Positions 25,286 to 36,504 of a DNA stretch of 64,000 nucleotides are shown here, piece after piece (position 1 is the first letter of the stretch; every line of letters begins with the position of its first letter). The notes under the pieces were generated by a model that ran no database searches, was not told the origin of the DNA, and worked only from the letters and a program-made list of their open reading frames with translations. Source of the stretch: Pleurotus djamor. Its lineage: Eukaryota; Basidiomycota; Agaricomycetes; Agaricales; Pleurotaceae. Where the stretch lies: positions 1 through 64,000 of the forward strand of contig JAPEVF010000228.1 of assembly GCA_029747585.1 (NCBI GenBank), read 5' to 3'. The position numbers and the translations under genes are program-made.

Positions 25286-26775
25286 ATTCTGCCATTCTGG
25301 ATTCTCTCACTCGAGCGTATGGACTTCGATATCGACGTCATGGGATACCGGGCACTCTACCGGTGCACGCAGATCTAGAGCTGTATTATATATAATTACT
25401 CGCAAGTTCAAGTGTTCAAGTTTATTGTAGCTTTCCATATTTGTAGCATATCAAAATCATCTTCCATCCTTCTCTCGGGACTGCGAGTCATACTCGCTTC
25501 TGCATCTGCTTAGTTCTACGCAATTCCGAGTACTGACATGGGATGCTGCGGTGTCCGGACGCACGGAATCAACTTCGCGATCGAAGTCGAACTGGGGCGT
25601 AGTGCCCGCAATACATGCACGGTCACAGCATTAGGTACGTTTGCAGTGTCCGACGAGGTGGAAGTAAACACATTGCCCGTGAGCGCCGTGAACTAAATCA
25701 CCCCTGAGTTAGAGGACAGGGACTTCCTAAGAAGATTGAACAGGATGGTTCAGGTGCTGTCCTTGGGACCTGGGTATTCTTCGGGTGTCATCAGGGCGTC
25801 TCTGGCACCGGAAGTTAATGCGTGATGATCGACCGGAAAGCCTCAAGGCCTCAGGGTATACTTGGTATCCAGAGGACAAGTGCTGTGGGGTTTGTTACGC
25901 GTGTGTCGGGCGCATGCTGTCTAGCGCATGGTGCGGCAGAGAGATGAATGGAGAAATTGTTAGAGGTGTTGAAGTAAGTTACATGAACGACTTCTGCCAA
26001 GTGTACTACGTGTAACTGGATAGTCCATTAACAAACTGGCAAGCTGTGAGACAAACATCCTGATTCCTGTGGTGGAGGAGCTAATATAAATCCATTGTGA
26101 TTGTAGGCCGGTACCACGATGGAAGTATAGCAAGAGCGCTTAGAAGATCCCGAGGCTCCCATTGGCCGATAAGTTTCAGTAGCAACGACGTAGGTGGGAT
26201 CCCCGTATGGAAGTCGCGCACCATGCATTTGGCCCCTGCGTCTGTCGTCGACCCTCGAACGCTGCCTCGAGGCAGATGCCAGTGATGGCTGGCTAAGATT
26301 GTGTCTGACAAAAGGTCCTTTTGATACTGGTCGGAGATGAGACGAGATAAAATACAAGGGAATGGGGAGAGGAGGACGCGTGTTCATGTAACATTGGGGC
26401 AACTGCGCTACAGAGGCATCGCCACGCTTTTAACGATGGATAGATAGATTGAACAGGACNTCGGAAGAAAAAAAGATATATTGCTTGACGCAGGCCTGAC
26501 GGGTGGCCCTTTTTCTCCCTCCCTCTCCCCTTCCACTTTGTCTGTCGTTGTTTTGTTTTTGTTGCGAGACAGTCGTGTGGCCATATAATCATTGTTGTCG
26601 GAGTAAACAACACCGCCCCGCATATCCCTCTTCGAGCCACTCCGTGACCGAATCATCATCAACTTGACTCACGACTCCCACCACCTCCCCCACGAAGCTT
26701 GCCTAATGCCTGGAGACAGCGTGGCACACTGGACAGCATCATAGAAGAAGCAAGAAGAAATCAAATACCGAAATA
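25286..26775. other. Intergenic stretch without a supported gene
   Basis: About 1.5 kb. Only short open frames are seen. The longest plus-strand one, 25785-26015, encodes a cysteine-containing 76-residue peptide with no recognised homology, and no intron structure supports it. One N lies at 26460. The region probably holds the OPT terminator and the promoter of the gene at 26776. Confidence 0.5.
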
Positions 26776-29700
26776 ATGTCTACGATGGTCGCAAGACCGC
26801 CCCATATTGTTGGAGGGGGCGTTGGGTATGTGTACAGCAATCACGAGCGGGAGTACAAGTATGTGGAGTTGGGGAAAGCGAAGCCTGGTACGGGTGGGAA
26901 TGGCTGGGAGTACAGCGGCAGAGAGAGGAGACGAGGCAGGTCGCAACAGGTCTCGCGTGCAGCTCTTGCTCGACGGGCGTCTGAGGAACGACGAGTGGTG
27001 GCTGGGAATGAGAAGGAGAAGGATGCGGGGAATGGATCGAAAGAAGGAGCTCATTTTATACGACAGACGAGACGTAGCGCGATTTTTGCGACGGGAGAGA
27101 CGACGAAGGCAGTTCAACCCATATCCGTCGACAACCCTCCTTCTCTTCCTCCCACCACCACCTCCTCCTCCACTGCGCCCCTCCACGAACAAGATGTCGA
27201 GGAAAGCCCGTTGGACCGCCTTCACCTGGCCTATGCCTCCGACGATATGCAGCTAGCAAGGAAGTTGGTGCTCGAGCTAGATGGCATCATTGTTGATGGT
27301 GAAGATGACCCGAGGATAGCCATGGTCAAGGACGAGGACTTTGACCGGCATTTCCTGCCTCAAGGTGGTCTCAAGCTCGACGTTAGCGATGTCGATGGAG
27401 TCCATGCGCAGGGTCCCGATTCGGTTGTGAGTGCCAACTTTTCAGGTGTCTTGCCGGATGAATCAGCAGCTCAATGCCTATCCACACTTTCTCAGATTTC
27501 TTCCAAGAACGGTTCGGCTTCCTCATGTATGGCAAGTCCACACGATAAGCAGCACAAGCTGCTTTATCCTTATATGAACATGCCTACCCGCACTTCTACG
27601 ACCGCACGCCTACCCACTTCGACCTCTGCTCCTCTGCTTCCCAAACCTCAAACGCAATCCATGCATCGGCACCATCAATCCATCAAGGGGAACTGCGTAG
27701 TTTCTGCAGAGGATATACAGAGGAGTCTGAATGGTCCTTTGTTCCCAGACGACCCCACACACTTCCCCACACAGCACCATTCACCATCCCCATCCTCGTC
27801 AATAATGTCGTCCTCCACTTCATTCAGCGTTGCGCACAAGAAGAGAAGGACCCAACTATCACTACTATCAACCCTGCTCGACGATCCCGCTGTCTTGCCT
27901 GATTTGCCTTCGACAAGCAGAGTAGGTGGAAGATATGGCGGCTCGTGCGATACTTGTAAGAGTAGGAAAGCCTACCTCAAAGCCATGTCTGCCTCGGCTG
28001 CTGCTGGTGTCTCGTCCTCCTCCTCGGAGCCCTCTGCACCGACGAAGCAACGATCTGGACTGTGGTTGGCGTTCCGGAGTTATGCCGCCTCTACTGCGAC
28101 CGTGCAGACCACGCCTCATGATTCGACGCCGTCCTCGACGTCATCTATCTCTTCCATATCATCTACATCGTCTACCTCCTCTAATGCATCGCAAACGAGT
28201 AATGCCTCATCCCTAATCACGACCCCCACTACGTCTCCATGCACGTCTCCTCCTTCAATGTCCCCATCCATACCACCCGCTTTACTTCCAACATTAGAAT
28301 TGGATGACTCCAAGGCCTTCTTTACTCAATCTCCTCCGCTTCTTGCCAAGAGCAAGTCCTCTGGTACGTCTTTTTTCATTAATTAAATGTCTGTACATGG
28401 CTCACCCATTACCATTTTGTCAATTAGGCTTCTCTTGGATGTCTTGGCTTCGTCCTTCTTCGACTGCCTCTCCGCCGAGCACCATTCCAGATGGTTCTTT
28501 CGAGGGTGCTTTTAACAAGTGCTCTTGCCCCAAGCATATGGAGAAGCAGCTCGTACGACCTGGAGAGTGTCCACTTTCATACGGCCATCCACCTTCCGCT
28601 CCCATATCCACTGATAACGAGAAGAATATGAGTGATTCCGATAATGAATCAGCGTCATCCTTAGCTGGTTCTCCCCCTTCTTCGCCGTCGTCAACCCAAG
28701 CTACTTCCTACTCCATCAGCCTACTCTCCATCTCCACGCAAATATACGAGCTCAGGAGGGTTCTGCAGAATTTCAGTCAACTGAACGCGGCATATGTCAA
28801 TGCTGTTGTCGGGATGTCTGATGATGTTAGCGATGGGTTGGCGAACAATAGTCGAGGAGGCGTTGTATATGGCGTTAGCGGGAGGAGAGGCGCTGCGATC
28901 GGACTCAATTCCACACCCTCTTATCCGGGTGGTGGGATGGGTATGATGGCTCGCATGGGTATGGGTGGGAGTGGGTTTGCTGGATATGGGTTTTCGGGCG
29001 CCCAGCCTGTACCCAGACACAAGGGTATGATGAACCTTGGTGTCCGTGAAGAGCACATCTATCGTCCCATTCGCGCGGCCAGACACTCGAACCGACCCAT
29101 ACCCGCGTCACCCCTCCGTATGCCCCTTCACCCTCCTGTAGCAATGCCTGGTCGCGTTCGTGTTCGCAAGAAACGAAGTGGCTTCAGAGCTTCCAGAGAG
29201 GATGTGATTAGGGTATTCAATCCTGTTACAACGAGGGGNGNGCNTGCTNNGTGCNCATCCTTCGCCACCACCGTCGCCCACAAACCCATCACCCGCCGAT
29301 CCGGCTTCGGGCACGGCTTCATCTGGGTTCATGGAAGATGATGGAGTCGTGGATATTGATGCCGTCGATATCCCTCTCGTTGTCATCGTTCGGGGAAGGA
29401 AGAGTGCCGCTTCCAAGTCGGCCTTGGAAGATACGAAGAGAGGCCGGGCATGGCAACGGCGAGGATATTCTGGATATTCACCGTACGCTCATGCCGCAGA
29501 GTATGCGCTTACCCGAATTGCCGAAGGCCCTTCCACAACATCTTCCTCCGAAGATGATAACGAGAAGAGCCGGACATCGACTACGCCGACCACGCCGCAA
29601 CACACTTACTTGCGACCCGTGGCTAACCCTGTTTATCTCAGGTTGAAGGCCGTCAAGAATACAGTGTCGAGGAAAGGTGTCTTCCCTTTCTCCGGCGAAC

Positions 29701-30020
29701 CGAAGGCGAGTGTGGATGTCGATGTGAATGTGCAGGCTATTGCCACCGCCGCTGCTTCACGTTCGTCCGATGAACTCGTTTCCGAGAAGGGACCACAATC
29801 TCCGCCACCGCCCTCGACTTCCCCTTCTGCGCCCGGGAAGAATGGAAGCACTGAGGATCCTGCGTTGAGCATTAATATTGGTGTCACCGTTCGCATACGA
29901 TCTGGGTCGATGGGGAGTGGGAAGGAGAGAGTTTGTGGTGTTGGCGGTGGTGGAAGGGGGAGGAGTATGTTGTGCTTTGGAGTGCTGCATGGTACTCTTG
30001 AACCACAAGAAGTGCATTAG
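26776..30020 (+). CDS. Hypothetical large low-complexity protein (reading frame damaged by N bases)
   Basis: Exon 1 (26776-28363) joins to exon 2 (from 28428) through a 64-bp intron: KSKSSG continues with FSWMSWLRPSS. The protein is about 1,050 residues, dominated by Ser, Pro and Thr, with a basic N-terminal region (ERRRGRSQQVSRAALARRA), a cysteine motif (CDTCKSRKAYLKAM) and a glycine/methionine-rich patch around 28940-29000. A helical segment, SISTQIYELRRVLQNFSQLN, is the most ordered part. At 29239-29256 seven N bases occur and the frame changes. Downstream coding resumes in another frame with HPSPPPSP and MEDDGVVDIDAVD, ending at 30020. This is most simply one gene with missing bases in the assembly. 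The function is not recognised; a disordered regulator is possible. Confidence 0.65.
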
Positions 30021-32543
30021 ATGTGCCTTCTTGTGTTGACTGTCTGTTTTCAGACATCGTTTTCCCTGCGTTTGATGGGATTTCACTCGATCTGTGCCCC
30101 TCGCGTGCGTTGCTTCTCAGATCTCATTTCCCCTTCGNTCCATCTTCTATCATCATCATTCCCTCTTCATCCCTGCATATTCAACTGTCCCTATTTCCGA
30201 CGTCTCACCTCTACACTCTACACTCTACGCTCTACAACCTCTCATGCATCAATAGCTTTCTATTTGCTACCTTTTGCTGTACATCATTGCATCATTTCGT
30301 CTCTCTCCCTCTCTATTGCTATTTTTACCTCCTCTCCTCCTACCCTTGCTATTGCTATCTATTCGCCCGTGTGGTTTATTCTGATGGATATTCTTTACCT
30401 ATATATCCTTATCGATCGCCACCCACACTCATTTATGCATTGCTCGTCAGCTATCTGCTCTTCTTGGATCGGCACTACATCGACTCATTGACATATTACT
30501 ATTACTATGCATACCATACCCTATCATTTCCCTGATTCCTCCAACTCGCGACACATACATACATCTCGTAGTTTGATTCACTCTATACATAGCTTACATC
30601 CCATACATCCCATACATACTAATGTGTACCATTTTACTACCCCTACGTCCTCGCCCCCGTCTCATCTGGACCTTGGTGGAACTTTGGAAGTCGAGATCGC
30701 TTGACTTGTCTGGTGCCTCTGATATTTATCCTAGATAGATACCTTTATGTATTATACATAATCACGACCCGTACGACATGCAGAATCCTTACTGCTCGAC
30801 GTCCAATAACGATCAACGTTCAACATCCAACGTTCTTGCTTGCGCTTCCATTGGTGGTTGAGGCCTCGAGGCCTTGGGGTGCTAAGGGGGGAGTTCCTAT
30901 CTCTCCTAATTAAGCCCCTTATTGCAGGGGAGAAACCACGAGTCGTCCACGAAGGAAGGGTCGACATTCTCAGGTGCGGTGTTAAAGGAGGCTTGATCGC
31001 CTTGAAGAACTCTTGGTCGAGCTACACCTGGTCAATGATCGTGCCCCTTCAATCATCCTCTGATAGCGGAGATATATGAAATGTGTAACACTTGGTCTCA
31101 GTACTCATGTCAGTGTACATATATGAGTCGAATGCTAGTCTCTGATTGATTGATACATTGAGATCTCGCTGTTGGTGTAACAGACACAAGCTATAGAGTA
31201 GATATACATAGTATGATACAACCTCAGTGACACTTCAATCGCGTACAATGTATCAAGCCACGTTGGACGGGTAACCCAAGGGAAGACTCTTAAAGGTTCG
31301 GATGCATTGATAATCGAAAACCAACGGGCGATCCGGGAAGGCGGAGGTTTTGGATCCGCTGGCGACGTATGGATTGTCTGCGTGGGTGCGTGTGTGGTAG
31401 GAGAGTCGGCGGGAAAATGGCTTTACCTTGTGATACCGGGAGAGAGACCGATTCCAACCACTTCTGCATCCGTAACTCTACATATCAACCTACTATCCAT
31501 GGAAGAGCATTGCAATGAAACGCTCGAATTGTGATAGCCATACACATATGTAGTCCCTCGAGGAATGATCAAATTGTCCACCGAATTCGAAAAGGAATGA
31601 CAAATGACGGCATGGACGCGCAAAAGAAGTGGTGGACTTCCTTCCAAGCGGAGAAGGCTTTCATTCTGAAACGCCAAAACTCGGTAAAACCGAACAACAC
31701 GCCCCCTCTTAGCGACCAGCTCCGTGACGCCGTCCCAGCCTGTACGTGTGCATGCCCGTCCTTGGTGCGAAATGCGCAGTGCGGCCAATTGCAAAACTCT
31801 TCTCAGCGTTCACGCGTTCATTTAAAAAAAGTGAATTCTTTTGCTCGAGCGAGTTTATTTCCGACTATTCTGGTGAAAAAGTGCGAAGGGTTGACTTGGA
31901 ACGTTGACTTGGACTTATAAAACCACTGGAAAACCACTGGGGGTTTGGTAGACGTGTCCCAAGCGCTGTCATTTGATTGAGGTGAGTGCATTGGCCTTTC
32001 TTGTCCATCTTATCTCCCCCTCCACACCTATGTGCCCCTGGTTATGGGTAAAAGGAGGTCGGCCGGGCGAACAAGCACTGACCTTTCTTGTTGATCAAAT
32101 CCAGGGAACGAGAACAACTTTCGCCGTGCATCAATCTTGGAACAGGATCATCTCGACAAGCCCTTTTTTCGCCTTTCGGGGAGATCTCTAGAGGGTATAC
32201 CCCTCTCCCGAGACAAGACAAGACACGACACGGGTGGGTTGATATACAAGCTCGCGACCAGCATCAATTCGGAATATCAAATTCGCCTCAGCTCGTACCA
32301 TCACGAACACGAAACAAGCGTTATTGGACGAGCGAAGGTCGGACTCACCAAGTCATTCTCTGTCCTGCACGTGTAATCGCGTCCTAGTGGAAGATACGAG
32401 ACGTTCTGGAAACCCTTCGCTACCCAGAATACTGGTGGTTGGTGGATCTGTCAAGTCTGTCCAACTTGTCTAACGAGTGTTCGTCGTATTCTGGTGGGTA
32501 GCACAGTGCATCAGATCGGGTTGGCGGTTTATTGTTGGCGGTG
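30021..32543. other. Intergenic stretch with pyrimidine-rich tract and short tandem repeats
   Basis: About 2.5 kb without a supported gene. 30090-30680 on the plus strand is strongly C/T-rich with repeated ctctacactctac and cccatacat units, which keep frames open by chance. At 31919-31940 a short unit, aaaccactgg, is tandemly duplicated just after a TATA-like ttataaaac. One N lies at 30138. The promoter of the gene at 32544 presumably lies at the right end. Confidence 0.5.
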
Positions 32544-35500
32544 ATGGAGAATGCAACAATCAGTCATGGCCAGTATTCACTGGTGATATCACCCAACCTG
32601 GATGCGATGTTGGAGTACAGCGAGAGAGCGCGTCGAGGGAAGGAAGGGGGACCAGGATCTCCAACGTCGCCATTGGCCAGCGGGTTCTCCGAAGGCGGGC
32701 TTCCTCCGCCTCCGAGAAAACTTCAGAGACCTTTCTCGACAATTCGCAAGTCCAAGATCGCGGAAGACGAGGAGGGGGAAGCTACAGAGTCGCAGGAGAC
32801 CGAGGCAGACCCAGAGCGTCACTCAACTTCAAGTAATAATCCGTATATCAACCCCGTGCCGAAATTCGAGGGTTCGTCCATTCAAGGACAGGGGACTAGA
32901 CTGCTTGGGAAATACGAAGAAGCCGATAGCAGTTGGGCCATGTTGGAAGGAGATGATGTTGGAGGCGACTTGACTCCGCACGCTAGCACTTCCCGCGCGC
33001 CGGGGCCTGGGTCACCAAGTGCTGGTGATGTGTATGTCCAGAGACCAGATCGAAAGCAACCATCGCCGGTTACAGAAGCGAGCTCGCGACCGTCATCACC
33101 GCTTGCAACGTTTAGCAGAGTTGACAACCTAAACAAGCTATTCGGCAAAAACAAGACAAAAGGCAAACGGAACAGCAAGTGCAGCCCACCGCCTTTGGCC
33201 CGACGACCCAGCACCAGCGACGGAACGGAAAGAGGACAAGTTCAAGCTTCCAAGCTGGCACGCGGACTGATCCTCGTCAGGAGAAGCAAATTATTAATGG
33301 CACCGGGGCCCAAGAACGCGAAAAGTCCAAGTAGGTTGTGTTTCATGCTATTACTGTGACGTTCTAGAGGGTCCTTTTTGTCTTCCTCGATTTTTTTCCT
33401 TCCTCTCGTTCTCTAACACAAGTTTTTTTTTGCCTGGGCAGGTGTGGCGGACATGTATCAAGTTGAAAGTGACACGCCGGTGTTGGACATTCGGAGGGAC
33501 ACCCTGGACGATCGACGTTTGGGTGCGCCGTGCCTTTCCCACGCCTCGCCTTCTTCAGCTTCCTCGATCGCGCCGTCTACCCCATCCCTGTATTCCTCTC
33601 TCTCTTACCACCACCTCGACGACAACGACGACAACGACAACGACGCCTACACCGGCTCAGACGACGACGCCGACGAAGAATACCACAGGATCAGCATCTC
33701 AAGCACCATATACCCTTCATCTTCATCTCGTTCGCAGCATCATCATTCTCCATCGACTCCACGCCCACCGCCTATCATAACCGCACCACTGGACAGAATG
33801 TCTTCATTGCGGAACATCATTGGGGGTGGTCACCGCAGCGTCCAGTCTGCATCGTCCGTACCTAACGACTCGGATCGCGAGTCCTTCATCGACATGATTT
33901 CACCGACTCCGCAGAGCATCGCCTTCCAGCCACCAGTAGAGTACATCGCAGAGCGGGACTCGAGTCAGACCAGGTCCGTGAGCGAGGAATCTCATTCTAA
34001 TTACTCGATGTTCAGGAAAAAGTCCCGGGGTCGTTCTCGATCACCCAAGCCCCCTATCCCGACAACTCCCAAACCCATCTTTAATCGCCCAACCACTCCA
34101 CTTGGAATTTCAACGCGCCTACTTCCGTCACCCAAACCCTCCCCAGTACCTTCACCTCTCGACGTACGAGCAGTCTCCGATGGCTTGCCGTCGACGACCA
34201 ACCACCTCAACCCCGAGGAGCGCGCTGAGCTTATCCGCAGGTCCCAGAAGCTCGCCAAGATGTTCGGACAGCCTCCGGGCGCAGAAGCGTTGAACCAGCA
34301 GTGTCTCGCTCCTCCGAGTCAGACTCTGAAGCAGCGTGTCCAGCACAGTCGTGGTTCCGCTTCCATATCCATCGGTGAAGCTCTGTCCCCGTCCAGGGAA
34401 CGATCTACGCCAGCGTGGCCTCCGCCTGAAGGTACACAGTATCTCAGTGCCGACGGTAGAAGACATTCTAACCCAGCAGACGGTCTCACATTCCTGGAAC
34501 AAGGTACTAGCTCCAATACACTCGACAGCCATGACGACCTCAGTTTCGAACTCGATCATACCATTGAGATTGGCACGGAGGAAGGTGTTCCGACTGGTGA
34601 ATGGGTACAACAGCTACACCAGAAGCCCAAGTCTCAGGATCGGAGGATACGCCCCGATTCACCAACCTCATATATTGATCTATCAGATGCTGAAGAACCT
34701 CCCTCACCAGATGACCATGATGATGGCCTCTCAATCATTCACAATAAATCTTCCATCAAACCTGGTGAAGGCGATACACTCGGCAGACGCCGCCGGGCTC
34801 TCTCAGCGGCTCAATCGCTGTATGAGAATATGTCTCCAGAAGAGCAAGCTGAAGAAGAAAGAAGACGCAAGCGGGAGAAATTGGCCAAACTCCATCGCTT
34901 CTTGGGCTCACGCGTGCCCGCGAATCTTGCCCTTGGGTTGCCTGGAGACCCAACAGACTCGCTCCCGCCGATTACCTTTGCTACCAACCCGGATATTAGT
35001 GCTAACCTCGTCGACACTGCGGCTACGATGCCTTTCCCTTCCGACGAGGTGACGAGGAAGATTTGGATGAGGAAGAGGCGTAGTAGTAGTGCAGCTGCCA
35101 TCCCTTCGTCCTGGTCTGACAGTGTGGATCGCATGGAGGAGAATCTTGACGATCGAGAGAAAGCCANCAATGTCAAGAGGGCCCAGAAGATGGAACGGGT
35201 GAGTATTATCCCTCTTTCGCTCTCTTCCTTCAGCTCATTCGACATATCTTTTATCCAGGTCTTTGGCGTCGCACCTCCCCAAACACTCTACCACACTCGC
35301 CATGCCCCCTCACCATCTCTCCCCGTTGCCCCACTCCATACCGAGATTGTGGGAAGCACGTCTGACGCACAGCCCGCATCCCCGAAGGTGTTGACAAATA
35401 CTAAAACCACCCCGTTCCCATACCCCATGCCGAAGCTCAGAAAGTCCGCTCGACCTGGTACATCAGAATCGACCAAGGTTCTTCTACCGAAGGGAGGAGA

Positions 35501-36257
35501 TGCTTCGTCGATGAAAGCGGGTTCTTCGGTTTCGCCTTTGGTTCATCCCATCGTCCGCAGGTCGCAGGTGTACACTCATTATCAGCATTCTTTGAATTCT
35601 CTCAATGATATCATTGACCGAGTAAGTTTTCTCCGTCTTGAGTTCGCTATGCTTGGTTTCTGACCGATGGATTTTCGGTGTTTAGGACGACAAGGAGTCG
35701 CTTGCTGAGTTGCATGAATATCTTCACTCAGGCGATGACGATCTGAATACCTCTCCTGGTCCCTCACCTACGGCGTTACAAGAGTTCTCTCGGTCACCCA
35801 TTCCCCTCAAGCACCGCCTGTCAACTGCATCCATCAAGTCTGAGCGCCGCCGTTCTCTCCCCGCCAGAACCTCCATCGCTTCAATAACCACAGAGCTCAC
35901 CATCTCAACCATCTCAACCGACAGTAACATCCAACTCAATAACCGAGCCAGCATGATCAGCATCACCTCTCCCAAACCGGAATTGACAGACTTCCAGCTC
36001 CGTAGGCGACGAGCAGCGAAGCTGACGCAGTTCTTTGGTGTCAATTATCGGGAGTTGATACATGATATCTTNGAGAGTATCGAGAAGGGCTTGGAGGATG
36101 AACGTAAACGGGGGACACTTGACCCGGAGGAGGTTGAGGTGNGTATCTGTTTGCTCAGCTTCAGACGTACCGTTTTCTCACTTGNGCCGTTACTTCTCTC
36201 TAGGATCTCCTGCAAAAGCTTCGCACCCTTCGGACAAAACGTGGTCAACTTATTTGA
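32544..36257 (+). CDS. Large orphan protein with three repeats of a basic-helix/FG motif
   Basis: Five exons join in frame: 32544-33330, 33442-35198, 35259-35621, 35686-36138 and 36204-36257, giving 1137 residues. Much of the sequence is Ser/Pro-rich and disordered. Three short ordered segments share one pattern: a run of charged residues, then K-L-A/T-K/Q, then F-x-G. They are RRSQKLAKMFGQPPG (about residue 526), KREKLAKLHRFLGSRVP (about 738) and RRRRAAKLTQFFGVNYREL (about 1075). The last is followed by a conserved-looking helix (ESIEKGLEDERKRGTLDPEE) and a basic C-terminus (LLQKLRTLRTKRGQLI). An Asp/Asn-rich stretch occurs near 33620-33680. The short last exon is supported by perfect frame and a ctctag acceptor. 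N bases at 35167, 36072 and 36142 do not break the frame. The function is unknown. Confidence 0.75.
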
Positions 36258-36504
36258 AAGAAATGCATACCAGGCCTTCCAATTTATCTCCTTCGTCTTC
36301 ATCATCTNGCTATCATCTNNGTGTAACATCTCATCCATTCATATCTTGGCTTTCTCGGGTCCATCTCTTTGTACATGAAATCATCTTCATCCATTAGCAC
36401 ATCTTGTATGTAGTATACCACTACCCCCGATACACACAGAATACTTGCAAGCATTGGGCATTTCCATAGAGCAGAGCAACGAAAAGGACAAATCTATCTT
36501 AGAA

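Noticed and set aside
25785..26015. 76-residue cysteine-containing frame
   Set aside because: No signal peptide, no introns and no conserved pattern; likely chance.
26807..27256. 149-residue frame in the first exon of the gene at 26776
   Set aside because: Overlapping frame kept open by the base composition of the real exon.
30023..30535. 170-residue Tyr/Leu-rich frame resembling a membrane protein
   Set aside because: Arises from a pyrimidine-rich repeat tract; no start context and no domain.
33430..33865. Arg/Thr-rich frames near 33.5 kb
   Set aside because: Alternative frames of the second exon of the gene at 32544.
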